Shown in pieces: positions 44,781-56,587 of a DNA stretch of 64,000 nt. The notes under the pieces were generated by a model. That model was not told the DNA's origin, ran no database searches, and was given only the letters and a program-made list of their open reading frames with translations. Positions within the stretch are counted from its first letter, which is position 1, and every line of letters starts with the position of its first letter. The position numbers and the translations under genes are program-made. Source of the stretch: Antennarius striatus. Lineage: Eukaryota; Chordata; Actinopteri; Lophiiformes; Antennariidae. The stretch lies in assembly GCF_040054535.1 (NCBI RefSeq), contig NC_090796.1, positions 16,342,501 to 16,406,500 on the forward strand, written 5' to 3'.

Positions 44781-45880
44781 TTAGCTTACAATCCAACTAA
44801 TATCAGGTCTGGTGCAAGTCATGGTATAAATCAGGCTGCCTACAATCTCTCGATACTCTTTGGGGTTGGCAGATTCGTTTTGGTCACTTTTTTCAGTTAC
44901 AAGGATGCTCCCTAATTTTTGCTTACATAGAGTAGATCTGGCTTTACACTCTGACATCCCAAATCTTTCAAGCATCTTTAGAATATACTTTTTCTGACTC
45001 ATTTTGATCTCATCCTTCCCTTGCTCAAAATGTATGCCTAAAAAGTATGATGTGCTTCCCTGATCTTTCATGTGAAATTTTGACGAAATTTTGATTGCTG
45101 CTTGCTGCAACAATCAAGTCATCCACCCAAATGATTACGATCATTGTATCATCTTCAGTTTGTTTTCTGGACACACAGTGGTCAGAAAGATTCCTCACAA
45201 AGTTGTCCTGCTCGAAATGGTCATTTAGGAGTCTATACCAGTTTCCTCCTGATTGTTTTAGCCCATAAAGTGATTTCTTTAGTCTGCACACCAGTTTCTC
45301 TCCTTTCTTAGACATCTTTTCAAACCCTCCTGGCTGTTCCATGTAGATCTCTTCATCTACTGGAGCATGTAAATATGCTGTCTTAACATCCATCTGATGG
45401 ATAACACAGTTGTTTTGTACAGCTATCTGCATTAGTGCTCGCACTGACGTCATGCTGGCTGTTGGTGGGAATGTTTCATGATAGTCTATGCCCTCTGTTT
45501 GACTGTGACCCTTAGCTATATATCTTGGTTTAAATATTTGTCCTATGTCGGCATTTTCTTTCAGGGAATATATCCATTTTCCTCCTACTGCTTTTCTCCC
45601 TTTGGGTAAAGTTGTCAGTTCAAAATTGTCGTTCTGTTTAAATGAGTCAGTTTCTTCCCTCATGACACATTTCCATCCAGGTGCCTCATGTGACTTCACT
45701 GCTTCACTATAAGTCTGGGAGACTCCACACACAGCCCTGCAACAATAATCAACAGTTGCGTGACTGTCGTCATTATCATTAAGGTCTGTTTGATAATCAT
45801 CTAGGTATTTTGGAGCAACTATTTCTCGTCTAGGATAGCGAGTGGCTTGGCTATACCTGGGTTTTGTGTCTGAATTTGAG
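44781..45880 (-). pseudogene. Copia reverse transcriptase (broken)
   Basis: The frame from about 45880 to 45025 carries the RT opening (WKCVMREETDSF, GGKWIYSLK), HQMDVKTAYLHAPVDEEIYM, KSLYGLKQS and WVDDLIVAAS with the catalytic DD. A frameshift near 45100 moves to 45113-44781 (HMKDQGSTSYFLG, RPDISW). Gene disabled. Confidence 0.92.
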
Positions 45881-46011
45881 GCGGGTGTTATAAATGTCTG
45901 TAAGGGAAGGGAGAGAGACACCAGTGATCTTTTCAGCTGCTCTCACGATGCGCTGCAGGGTCTTACCGCAGGAAACGGTGCAGGCGCCGTACCACACAGT
46001 GATTCTTTAAT
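45880..46011 (-). mobile_element. Fragment of a non-LTR (LINE) reverse transcriptase 3' end
   Basis: On the minus strand it encodes VWYGACTVSCGKTLQRIVRA then AEKITGVSL, a block typical of the C-terminal region of fish LINE ORF2. It continues into an LPSL-DIYNTRL-like segment with a one-base deletion. It lies exactly between the Copia RT and the partial BEL LTR. Confidence 0.7.
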
Positions 46012-46601
46012 GATTTGTTTAGCTGGTATCTTTAGGTTGATAGACATATGCCTCGTGTTGTTGTTTGGTTAAACAGAGATATTTGTGTTACCTTTTCATG
46101 TATCCTCATTCTTAGTTTCTGTTCTGCTTAGATAAACACCAGCCTCCATTGCTGTCAGCCCTATTGATTCATCTGCTACCCCCAAAGCAATAATAAATTT
46201 CAACAGAAGGAATCTTCAGTGTTTCCATGTGCCCGACCGCACAGCCATAATGTTCGTCAAAGTCCCTGCAGTCAGCTCACCTGCAACATCTCCGTACACA
46301 AGTATTTTATATGGTCCTTCGAGCCGGATCCGACAAATGCTATGGATAAAACACCAAGATCATCAAGGACACAACCTCAACCCCCGTCTCATTTAGCTGA
46401 CTATAGCACACAGGATACTGGTTAGTCATGCAACATCCCTGCCTAGCCAACCACCTGCAGATCCATAAGGCCAAGGAGTAGCTGAAGCAGCTCCAGCTCG
46501 TTACCAAAGGAGAGCTACCAAAGGAGAGCCACTTCACAACCGCTCACCCTCCTCAAAGGTAGTTTGCTAACATACAAAATGATGCTGAGAAACTTTGTGG
46601 T

Positions 46602-48010
46602 ATGATGATTCAGCTTACAGCCTCAGTACAAGTTTTAACTAACTCGCAGAATTCCATAGACTCTCCCTTAAATACTACCTCAGCTGAGATCCGTACTGAT
46701 GCTTCTCCAGCGCCCATAAACCATCCTACTCATGAGCATGATCGCTCTTGTCAAGTTGGTCAGTCTTTAGTGGAGGAACTTTGCCATTGTTTGGAGCAAC
46801 ATGAGTTGCAAGCCACACATCCCCACGATGGGTTGCAGTCTCCTCCTGCTCCAAGCCGCTCATCTCTCCCTCCACCAACTAAATCCTTTTTGCCTACACC
46901 AGAGCCTCCACCACAACCATCCGGGTCCCACTCTCTCATCCAGACTTCTGAACCTCCGACTTGCACTCACACCTGGGGCCCTTTACATATTCAGAGTTTA
47001 AACCAGTCTGCCCCCCACCTAGAATATCTTGCTGCCTCCAATGTAACACCTTCACTTAACCTGACGCATCCTGCAGTACCAAGCACCTCCATCCCTAAAT
47101 CCCAAGCTAATATACCATTGGGATTAGTTGAGGCTGCACCTCCTATTTCCTCTTTGGGTAATGCATCTCTGCATGTGCCCCCCTCCCGTTGTGAGGTACC
47201 ACAGCTACAGAGGCTTTCCGTCAGAGGCTTTCCGTCATCAGACACCTGCAAGGCCTACCATTCAACCAGCCATTCAACCAGGTTCAGCCTGTCCTGCTTA
47301 TTGGGTCGGACCATCCCCATCTTCTCTGCCCCATTGAGAGGGTGCATCTTGGTCCTGGTGAGGGCCCCGCTGCTGTACACACCCGCCTTGGCTGTGCTCT
47401 TCAAGGTCCAACTGTGCTTCCCCTGACCCCTGAAGACTCTACTGCTGCTGAGACAGAATCTGTAAATGTAGTCCAAACCCTGTTTCTTGAGAGCCGCTCA
47501 GTCCAGTCCGAGCTCCGCAACAATGTGGAGAAGCTGTGGCAAGTTGACGTCCTTCCCTTTCAGAGCAGCAAACCTGCTACTAGATCCAAGCAGGACCTTG
47601 AAACTCTGGATCAGCCTACCTCTAAGACAACACGTATCACAGGAGATGGTATCAACCGACACGCAACCCCCCTACCTCAGATTAAAACTGCCCAAGTCTG
47701 GGCACAGCCTGCGCCTGTCTCCACACCCGAGTTTAATCCTGTCTCCACACCCGAGTCTAAGCCTGTGTCTGCACCCCAGCCTGGTCCCTGTCTCCGCATC
47801 CGGACCCCAGCCTGCGCCTTGGCTCCGCCACCGGACCCCAGCCTGATCCCCTGTCTTCCCCACCGCACCCCAGCCTGGTCCCCTGTCTCTGCAACCGCAC
47901 TCCAGCCTGCCCATCTCCATGCCCAGCCAGGCTCTGTACCCAGATCCCGGCATGGCTCTGATCCTGATCCAATGACCCCCAATCTTCTCATGGGGCGGCT
48001 GGATGCATAA
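46602..48010 (+). pseudogene. BEL/Pao gag-protease-RT remnant
   Basis: Open stretches in overlapping frames: 46602-47426 is Pro/Ser/His-rich with no recognised domain. A shift near 47280-47340 brings in the protease-end motif and then, at 47450-47690, the RT opening. After 47700 the sequence is a Pro-rich tandem repeat (TCCACACCCGAGTCTAAGCC-type units) ending at a stop at 48008-48010. Not a functional polyprotein. Confidence 0.72.
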
Positions 48011-48174
48011 CTTCCACAACTCTTAACCAACCGCAGATGATGCCACGGAAGCGGAAGCCCATTGGACGGGTCCAACGTCTCCTACAAAGCCCTGATGGAA
48101 AGACACTGACCCTTAGACCCCTCCCTGATGCTCCTCACTGGAGTCAAATATGATATTCATATTTGAGGGGCAGC

Positions 48175-48661
48175 TGTTGTGAAGACCAGGTTTGGAGGAG
48201 TAGCTGATGGATCGGCAAGTGGGAGGAGCTTGATGTGGGACGGTTTATAAATTGGATAGACAACAGGTGTGTGTGCGCCTTTTTTTTATTTGTTTGCAGC
48301 ACATCTCGACCACACCTGACAGAAATGTTTGTCTGCGTGCCTCTGTGAGTTCCTTTTGTATCCATGTTTGAATGATTTGTTTAGCTGGTATCTTTAGGTT
48401 GATAGACATATGCCTTGTGTTGTTCGGTTAAATAGAGATATTTGTGTTACCTTTTCATGTATGCTTATCCTTAGTTTCTGTTCTGTTTAGATAAAAACCA
48501 GTTTTCATTGCTGTCAGCCCTATTGATTCATCTGCTGCAATAATAAAGTACAACAAACAGAATCTGGAGTGTTTCAGTGTGCCTGACCGCACAGCCATAA
48601 TGTTCGTCAAAGTCCCTGCAGTCAGCTCACCTGCAACACCTCGGTGCATAGGTATTTTATA
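48175..48661 (+). repeat. BEL/Pao 3' LTR
   Basis: It starts TGTTGTGAAGACCAGG after the purine tract. It carries a TATA-like TTTATAAATTGG (about 48244), AATAAA (about 48541) and the part repeated at 46012-46319. It ends near TATTTTATA, adjoining Copia coding sequence (minus-strand GHCNY). Confidence 0.75.
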
Positions 48662-49033
48662 ATTGCAGTGCCCCAAAATCTCATGCCATGTTTTTGTATC
48701 ACAAGTCAAGTTTACTTTATCCCTGGATAACATGTCATTATACTGTTTTTGGTTATTTACCGTCCTTATATTGTAGAGTCTCTCCAGCTCTTTTATGCTG
48801 CACACTGTCCCTTCTTTGGTGATGAATCTGTTTTGCCCTTTTTTGAATATCACACTTGCTCCATCAGCTGTGGTTGCCTTCACGGAGATGAAACCCTGAG
48901 GATATGATGGGATGTATAAGGCTTTCTTTAAGGTCACCAAAACAGGTTTTCCATTGATGTCCTGAAGGAGCACTTCTGTGTCTCCTCTTTTTAATACCAC
49001 GTTGTTCCTTCTGGTTCCATCCGCAAGCTCCAT
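48662..49033 (-). pseudogene. Copia pre-integrase (GAG_pre-integrs) fragment
   Basis: The minus-strand frame contains LADGTRRNNVVLKRGDTEV, ALYIPSYPQGFISV and WHEILGHCNY, the protease-to-integrase linker of Copia elements with the His/Cys of the zinc-binding HHCC domain. Coding is cut at GHCNY by the BEL LTR. Confidence 0.88.
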
Positions 49034-49121
49034 GTAATGTCTCCTTGGTCAGAAGACTTGTCGAATCTTGTGAATCTGTCTTGTTCTGTTATGATGTGTG
49101 ATGTGGCCCCACTGTGTACCA

Positions 49122-49440
49122 TCAGTCCTTTTTCTTTGATGTTTTTTCGGAGGATCTTTTGACTGACCTTGAATATACAGGTGTGCTCATCTTTCTCATG
49201 TTCGTCTCTGATTTCACTAGCTTGGTCCGTTGAATCTTCTTTGTCTCTTCATAACTTCTTAGTTTACTTTTAAATTGTATAAATGTCATGTCTTCACTGC
49301 TCTGTGTTACGTGAATGACGAAAGGCTTGTATGGCTCTGGAAGTCCCCTCATTACCATGGCGATTATCAGCTCATCACAGATCCCTCTCTTTGTATTTCT
49401 CAGAGCAGTAACTGCCTTGTCCGCTCTTATAAGTTCGTTA
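49122..49440 (-). pseudogene. Copia gag fragment
   Basis: The frame has MRGLPEPYKPFVIHVTQ and FIQFKSKLRSYEE, characteristic of the Copia gag (UBN2-type) domain, followed by a Lys-rich segment without a recognisable CCHC knuckle. Its N-terminus joins the LTR fragment at about 49430 directly, so the leader and gag start are deleted. Confidence 0.8.
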
Positions 49441-50038
49441 CTGTCATAAAACTAAAACATAAATAAAGCAGCTAATGAGAGCTTCCTCCAATATTATAAT
49501 ATAAATGTAAATAAAGATTAATGAGTTCACACATCATAACAGGGACTCTTCTCCAGAAGTTCGTAGCTGCGTCTGTTGAAGAGTCCAACGCTGTATCCTC
49601 ACCAACTTTGTAAACTGCTGAACTTCTTCAGTAAACCGTGCTTGTACTACAACTCGTGTCATCATTGATGATACACCTCTCAACCGAGCTCAAAGAACCG
49701 AAGACAGTTTTACTCAGAATAAACTCTAGCAAACCGGTGACTCGAGAGAGGAGACATTCAGAACCAGGTGGTATCTGACTGGTAAGGTAAGGTAAGCAGA
49801 AACCTTTTCGAGTTTTCTGCCAGATAGCCTGCCTGGTTTATCAAGTGTCTGTGTAAATGTTGCTTAATTACTTACAATTAGGCACCAGTTCAAATAAGTT
49901 AATAAATAAAAAGACTTCAGTGTTTTATATTGTGAAAAAGTTGATCAGGAAGGGAAATTGGGAGAGTCCCGGGTTAAAGGCCCCGGTGGGTGTTGGTGTA
50001 CCCCAATCTAGGGATGGCCGACGGTGAACCAATTAAAG

Positions 50039-50137
50039 GATGAGTTCACCATCAGCCTGACTCAGCCTGGCATGAATCAGTTATCTACGTGTGGTGTGTG
50101 ACGTGTACTTTTGTGGTTAGAACATTATGTGATAAAC
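50039..50137 (+). repeat. Right member of the inverted repeat pair
   Basis: GATGAGTTCACCATCAGCCT ... TTTTGTGGTTAGAACATTATG matches 43691-43785 in inverted orientation, about 6.2 kb apart. Confidence 0.75.
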
Positions 50138-50227
50138 AATGACTACGGGTTGTGCTTTCCATGTTTGAGTAAGGAGATGCGTTTTGTGGTCTTTTCCATT
50201 GTTCCGTGAAAAATTCCGAAAGTAACT

Positions 50228-50265
50228 AGACAGACAGACAGACAGAGATAGACAGATAGATAGAC

Positions 50266-50312
<47 letters not shown>

Positions 50313-50402
50313 GATAGACAGATAGATAGATAGATAGACACACAGACAGACAGACAGAGATAGATAGACAGATAGACAGACACACAGACAGATAGACAGA
50401 TG
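50228..50402. repeat. (GACA)n/(GATA)n compound microsatellite (Bkm-like)
   Basis: Interspersed GACA and GATA tetranucleotide units run for about 175 bp. GATA/GACA arrays of this kind are the Bkm satellite class seen on sex chromosomes of several vertebrates. Confidence 0.92.
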
Positions 50403-51930
50403 TGCTCCTGAACCTGAGTTCAGAAACACGACATTTTCAAACATTTTGCATGATCACACAAAGAAAAGCCTGACCTTTATGACTCACCTTCATCTACCAC
50501 AAGAAAAAACACAGAAAAAACACAAATATTTTACTTGGTAGAAGAATATTAAGAATGTCGATAAAATCAATTCTATGTGTTGGACACGGAGGAAAACGAC
50601 AACCTTGACAGAATCAGTGAAATGCTGGCACGTGAGATTATTTATCGCACCCACACATACTGCACACACCTTCTTCGAGAATATGTGCTTCCATTATTTC
50701 CAAGAAAGTGCATGAATAATGTCATTTCTGATAACCCTCGAGATCCAGACATGTGCTGTGTTTGTGAAAATCAGATTACGTTTCAGAGAACGGCTCAGGA
50801 CAAACGTTCCAGAGTTAGGGGGGAAATGTTGGGGTAAATCTAAAGGCGGGTAGAATAGTAACACCAACTGAAATAGGGGTGGCATTCCGACACACACACA
50901 TCAAATTAGCATCAGTTCAGCATTTGTCATGTCCTTTGTAATGACCATCATTAAATGTCTGATGACTTAGATAGGCAGGTTCATGTCTGAGCAACACAAA
51001 TGCAATTTTAAATAGTTTTAATTTATATTTTGTGGACATAACAAAGCTCTTGTTCTCCTTTGGTCCACGATCTGCCTGCCCTGTGAGCATCTGATATTCT
51101 CCTGATGGTGTGTGTTAAATGTGTGTCCTTATGGTTTTGTGTTATAAATTTGATGGGATTAAACTTCAACTAACATATCGAAACGCTCGCTGTAGCATCT
51201 CTGTGCCATATTGTCAAAACTGAGCATGAGCATCCAGAGCCGCCATAATAATCTGATTATAAAAATTTTAGTTATAATTTTATTAATACTCTAATTTAAT
51301 TCTGTTAATCTATTACGTACTGTACTTTTGAAAGGCAGCAGCACAACAAGATTCAAAATATTGTTGATCAAATATTTGAGCAAAATACTCCAAAATATAC
51401 CTTCTCTAAGTGTTAATTTAGCTTGGCCCAGGTTGTAAGTTTTAAAAGATGTTTGTTCCAGAAAATCTTCTAACACAGGTGTGGATTGTGTGTTGAATGA
51501 CTTCTTCAAATAAACCACCAACGGTCACATCGAGTTTCATGAGAATCATGTCAAAAATTCTGTTGTCGTAAAATTAACAGACAAACAAACCACCAAAAAG
51601 ACAAAGGTGACGACTTTAGTTAAAGTTGGTTAACCAAAAAGAAAAAGTACACTTTACCAGCATGTGTTTTTGTTGTTTTCACCTTCTGATCAAAAACCTC
51701 AGTGATCAAATTCAGCTAAAAATACAGATCCCAAATTCAGACAAATGAGGAAAAACTTGAACAACAGAAATCAAACAATAAGTCCAGAACACGAATTCAC
51801 ATTATAAATCCACTGAGAAGGAAAAGTCAAAAGGAAAATAACTCTGAGGAGGATTTGGGTTCAAATACAGGCGACGAACAGGAAGAGATTCAGGAAAAAT
51901 AGGAAGAAAAACGACAAAAAAAATGAATTT
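50403..51930. other. Gene-free AT-rich stretch
   Basis: No gene, RNA or repeat family was recognised. The open frame 50577-50837 (86 codons) has no known domain. Confidence 0.5.
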
Positions 51931-52098
51931 CAGTGTTTTCCAGACTGTAAGGCACACCTAAAAGCCTTTAATTCTCTCAAAAACCAGCAGTGCACCTTAT
52001 AATCCAGTGCGCCTTATATGTGAAAACCGTTTTAAAATAGGCCATTCATTGTAGGTGCGCCTTAAAGTCCAGTGCGCCTTATGGTGCGGAAAATACTG
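51931..52098 (-). mobile_element. MITE-like element, copy 2
   Basis: Begins CAGTGTTTTCCAGACTGTAA and ends GTGCGGAAAATACTG, imperfect terminal inverted repeats of about 28 bp. Interior motif CCATTCATTGTAGGTGCGCC. It is 168 bp with no coding capacity, and opposite in orientation to copy 3. Confidence 0.8.
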
Positions 52099-52114
52099 TG
52101 CACAGAGTAACACA

Positions 52115-52190
52115 ACGGCAGAGAAGTGGGGCCAGGTGGAGCAGACAGGTGGGGTCAGGTGGAGCAGACAGGTGGGGTCAGGTGGAGCAG
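52115..52190 (+). repeat. Short tandem repeat GGTCAGGTGGAGCAGACAGGTGG
   Basis: About three near-identical units of roughly 23 bp lie directly after the MITE. Confidence 0.85.
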
Positions 52191-52610
52191 GTTGTTGATT
52201 TACTTCTCCTGCTCCTCGGTGTGTTTTCACCTGAAGGTCTGTGGAACCATTCTTGTGACATTCTTCTGACGTCCTGATTAGGTCATCTTTGTGAAAGAGA
52301 TCCTGCTATAATTTTTTTTTGCATCTGGTTGAATAAAGGTTAAATAATAATGATAGTACTGTAATAATCATGGTAAATAAAACATTTTCTCTGGGGGGAG
52401 GTTCAACTCTCGCGCATTCAAGATGTTTATCCTTTGAGAGATATGTCAGGTGACAAACTATTTAAATGTTTTAATAAGTAAGGTGACACAAAAGTCCCAG
52501 GAAGCTACCTGTCCAGGATCCTCCTCTGTGACTGCACCAAATGTACTAATCCTGTAATCATATTATCTAATAAGGCTCTATGACATCCTGGTTCTATTAA
52601 CTGGAATCAC

Positions 52611-52612
<2 letters not shown>

Positions 52613-52652
<40 letters not shown>

Positions 52653-52653
52653 G
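52613..52653 (+). repeat. (TTA)n microsatellite
   Basis: An uninterrupted ATT/TTA run of about 14 units. Confidence 0.92.
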
Positions 52654-53589
52654 GTTTATTACTGAGTAATTCAGTCCAAAAATGATTTGACTTTCTACAG
52701 TACAATCGCATTCTTCTGCCACAGCTTCATTTGTTAATTAGTGTAGGAGTAATAGAACAGCCCTCATAGAACAGTTTTAAAGAAGACAGATATACTGTAT
52801 ATCCCCCTTATGAAGTCTGACTTCTACAGTCTAAAGCCGCTCCTTGATTCTTTATGTGACATTCAAACCTGGATGTCTCTGAATTTCCTAAATTTTAATC
52901 AAAAAAAAGACTTAAGTCATGATTTATGGTAGCACTTCTGAAACTCCCGTAATCGATCTTGACTGGTTGATTGTTTCTATCTAGTTACTGTGCAGCACTT
53001 TGGAAACCTTGTGTTTATTTAAATTGTGCTATATAAATAAATTGGATTGAAGATAGGCTGCGGGCACGTCGTAATCCTGTGTATGATTAAAATATCAATG
53101 ATTATGTCATGGAAAATTTCTTTTGACTAAATAAGGAGGACATCAGCAATAAATGAAAATAAAAACGTGGAAATCCAAGATTCTGTTTTGTAATTTTTCA
53201 CACAAGTAGCAGGTTGGTTGAGAGAAGACAACGAACTATAGGACAATTCCTGCCCCACTTATGGGAGTGTGGCATTGTGACCTCTGACACCAACGACGGG
53301 CTTGAACCCCATCTGAACCCGATTCTGGACAAATGATTTGCTGTTTCAGAGAAAAGAGTTAAACATCTAGATTACTGATAATCCAACAGCGAATCATTAA
53401 TGACAAGAACATGTGGATGTCCATCTTAAGTGAAAGTAAAGAATTTAGTGTGCGTCATAAAACGTCTAACAGGTTAGACAATGGTTATTATATGGTTTTA
53501 GAAGCAATGACAGGGTGTCACAAAGAACATAGTATTTTTCCCACAAAATTATTATTATTGCTGTTTTAGTTGTTGCAGCTTGTTCAATG

Positions 53590-53735
53590 CAGTGTTTCTT
53601 TATAAGGCACACCTTCAATGAATGGCCTATTTTAAAGCGGTTATAAAACATATAAGGCACACTGGATCATGTGCACTGTTGGTTTTTTAGAAAATTAAAG
53701 GCTTTTAGGTGCTCCTTATAGTGCGGAAAATACTG
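53590..53735 (+). mobile_element. MITE-like element, copy 3
   Basis: Begins CAGTGTTTCTTTATAAGGCACACC and contains CACCTTCAATGAATGGCC. Ends CTTATAGTGCGGAAAATACTG. Same family as 449-835 and 51931-52098. Confidence 0.8.
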
Positions 53736-54356
53736 AAATGTCTGTCAGTTATCAATTAGACTTGCCTTCATCTGATGACAAAACAAGTCCAAGAAATAAG
53801 ATGAGGATGTTGAAAATTGCATTCTTCATTTTTCAACACACTGAAGCAAAACTTAATCCCATGATGGAGCCTCAATTGCTAACCGCTCAGTGATTTAATC
53901 TGGTCTTTTCTTCTTTGTCAGAGACATTGATGCGTAAAAGGGCGCTATAGGGGCATACAAATTCGTCAGAATGCGAAAGAATCCCACTGTCCTCAAACTG
54001 AGACGGGTTTTAATGAGCAGTGTTGTACGATCAACACGTGAAGTCACGAGTTTTAATTCGTGACTTTTTTTTTTTTCCTGGTTTCACTGATATCACAACT
54101 AATGAATTGAGCGTCAAGTGATGGGATGTAAAAAAAAAAATTTTTTTTTAAAAACTTAAAAAAAAAACAAACTCGTATGCCCCGACAGGGAAGGGGCGGT
54201 GTGATGACGTAAGAGCAATCGTAATTGCGCTTCAACCAATGGGAAGCCGGTGCGCTCGAGTTGGTGGATGAAGGGTTTATAAACGCGCTTGAGTTCGTGG
54301 ATCAGAAATTGGATTCCACTCCAGGTGATTCAAATAAACTCCAGATTCATCTCGAC
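53736..54356 (+). other. Upstream region of the GTP cyclohydrolase gene
   Basis: No other gene. A/T homopolymers lie at 54063-54170. A short GC-richer stretch (54175-54300) just before the ATG at 54357 is the probable promoter and 5' UTR. The frame is open upstream of the ATG but contains no earlier in-frame ATG. Confidence 0.5.
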
Positions 54357-55177
54357 ATGAACAGCCACCAAGTCAACGACGCCGTGGATGAATTCCACTC
54401 CACCAATGGCTTCAGTGACCTCATCTCCAAGAAGTCCGCCATTCACCGCAAACACGAGACGTCCCGCAAAGAGGAGGAGGACGTGACGCGTCTACCTGCG
54501 CTCGAGGCCGCCTACACCTGCATTCTCCGCGAGCTGGGCGAGGACGTGGACCGACAGGGGCTCCTGCGCACGCCTTTACGCGCGGCCAAGGCCATGCAGT
54601 TCCTCACCAAGGGTTACCACGAAAACGTTGACGGTGAGTGTGACGTCATGTCCCCCTGAAACCGACCCACGTCCCGAAATAATCCAGAAATAATCCACCA
54701 GGAAGTTGTTGGTGCCATTTAAAGTAACAGTTTGTGAGGTGAAATGTTTTGGATTGAAGGATAATTAATGGATCTCACTTCAGCTCATAGTATCAGGTCC
54801 CGGGTTCGAATCCCTGCATGCTGGCTGCTCTGGCTTTCTCCCACAGTCAGTAAACATGGACTATCCGTGAGAATGACTCAAAGAAACTAAAAAAAAATTC
54901 TGACCTAGAACAAATTATTCACGCATCCACCGTCGATGTCAAAAGATGCAACAACTGTCATTAGAGAGGAATGGATTTTATCAGTAAAAAAACAAAACAA
55001 ACTGGTTTATTTCTCCGTGCCCACAGACATCATGAATAATGCCATATTTGATGAAGACCATGATGAGATGGTGATTGTGAAGGACATTGACATGTTTTCA
55101 CTGTGCGAGCATCACCTGGTGCCTTTTTTTGGCAGGGTAAGAAAATAAATGAGCTGAATTTGGTGTGCGCGTGTGTT

Positions 55178-55222
<45 letters not shown>

Positions 55223-56505
55223 ATCTCGTGTACATTTGAACTCATTAATAATAATCTGCATCATATTTACTTACCGCTGCTGTCGCTGCTGGCTGTTGTC
55301 TCCGTCTCCAGGTCCATATTGGGTACATTCCCAACAAGAAAGTGCTGGGCCTGAGCAAACTGGCAAGGTAACACACTCCCCCACCACCCTGTCACTATAT
55401 TACATTATTGTAGGATTGCAGTCAGCCCCCTTCTGCCTCCGCTGCTGGTGTTAGTACAGGGTGGCTGCGTTCTTCTGTTATCTCAGTGCATTGACCTGGA
55501 GGCTTAGGTCCGGTCCCCTCATCAAGAGAACCCACAGATAGAAATCTAAACTCCATCCGGTCTCCAGTGAGGAGAAAATCCCTTCGGACCTGTGGGAATA
55601 GCCGTTATTATCACAGCCGCAGAAAAAACACACGCAGACCAACGTTCTGCTGCTGAATCCTCCGTGACTGATGGAGGGAGTTCAGGTCTAGGCGTGATGG
55701 GATGGATAATTTCGACACAGGAACAGGTCAATCAGTCCAGGTCGTCCCTCTGATTAGCTTGTGTTCTGGTTCCTGCAGGATTGTAGAGATCTTCAGTCGA
55801 AGGCTTCAAGGTAAGAGAGCAAAGAGATGATGTGCTGTTTGTTTCCACAAAACTTTCCTGAAATAATTTTATTAGTTTTCTTTTTTTTTTGTTACAAACA
55901 TGACAGCTTCCCATGTTCTTTTTGTAAATAATTCACACTAACATTCACATAAGGTGTTAAAATAATCAATAATGATAATAAAGGCGCCCCCTTTACAAAT
56001 CGCTCATTTGGGGCGTACCAAGAAGGAGCTGCCCGCCACTCTCCCTCCCCTTGCATGCCTACAGGCCCCATTTATGTATGTGTGTGCCACAGGGGCCCGT
56101 ACACACTAATATGTATGTATGCATACGTTTAAATCACTAACTAGAGTGTGCTGTCTTAATTTCCCTTCGGGGATCAAACCAGTATATAATTTTTATTTTT
56201 TATAATTTAAATTAAAAACCCTTGAAAGAGCAACAACAACGCATTCTCAGGAGATTTGTGACGGTTTATATGATAATGTCATTGTATATGTGTGTGCTTG
56301 AGGCTAAATGTATCAGAATGTGACATTGTCATTTGAATGTGCTCTTTCTGAATAAAAGATAAAAAATAAAAAGAACTTTCCTGAAATTAAATCCCAGAAT
56401 TTTGTTCCTTTCAGTTCAAGAGCGTCTGACCAAACAGATCGCCAATGGAATAGCTGACACTCTGCAGCCGTTAGGCGTGGCTGTGGTTGTTGAAGCAGTG
56501 TAAGT

Positions 56506-56587
<82 letters not shown>

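Larger units (their letters stand above)
46012..48661 (+). mobile_element. Internally deleted BEL/Pao LTR retroelement nested in the Copia element
   Basis: Direct repeats at 46012-46319 and 48371-48661 are about 90% alike by eye and are the LTR (the left copy lacks its first ~200 bp). The left repeat is followed by TGGTCCTTCGAGCCGG, a primer-binding-site-like junction I associate with fish BEL elements. The interior encodes a protease-end block (LLIGSDHPHLLCPIERVHLG ... TRLGCALQGPT) and the start of the BEL reverse transcriptase (VEKLWQVDVLPF, TRSKQDLE). Most of RT, RNase H and integrase are absent. A purine-rich stretch TTGAGGGGCAGC precedes the 3' LTR at 48175. Confidence 0.82.
43786..49541 (-). 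mobile_element. Decayed Ty1/Copia LTR retrotransposon, minus strand, interrupted
   Basis: Order on the minus strand: partial 5' LTR (49541-49430), gag-like fragment, pre-integrase domain, large interruption, reverse transcriptase, RNase H, polypurine tract and 3' LTR (44129-about 43786). The LTR starts TGTTAAGATGTGTGA (TGTTATGATGTGTGA in the other copy) and follows a purine tract AAGAGGGGG, as expected for a plus-strand priming site. Reverse transcriptase before RNase H with the integrase side upstream, and motifs YGLKQS and WVDDLI, identify the Copia superfamily. The integrase core is missing. In-frame stops and frameshifts break every domain, so the element is not autonomous. Confidence 0.88.
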
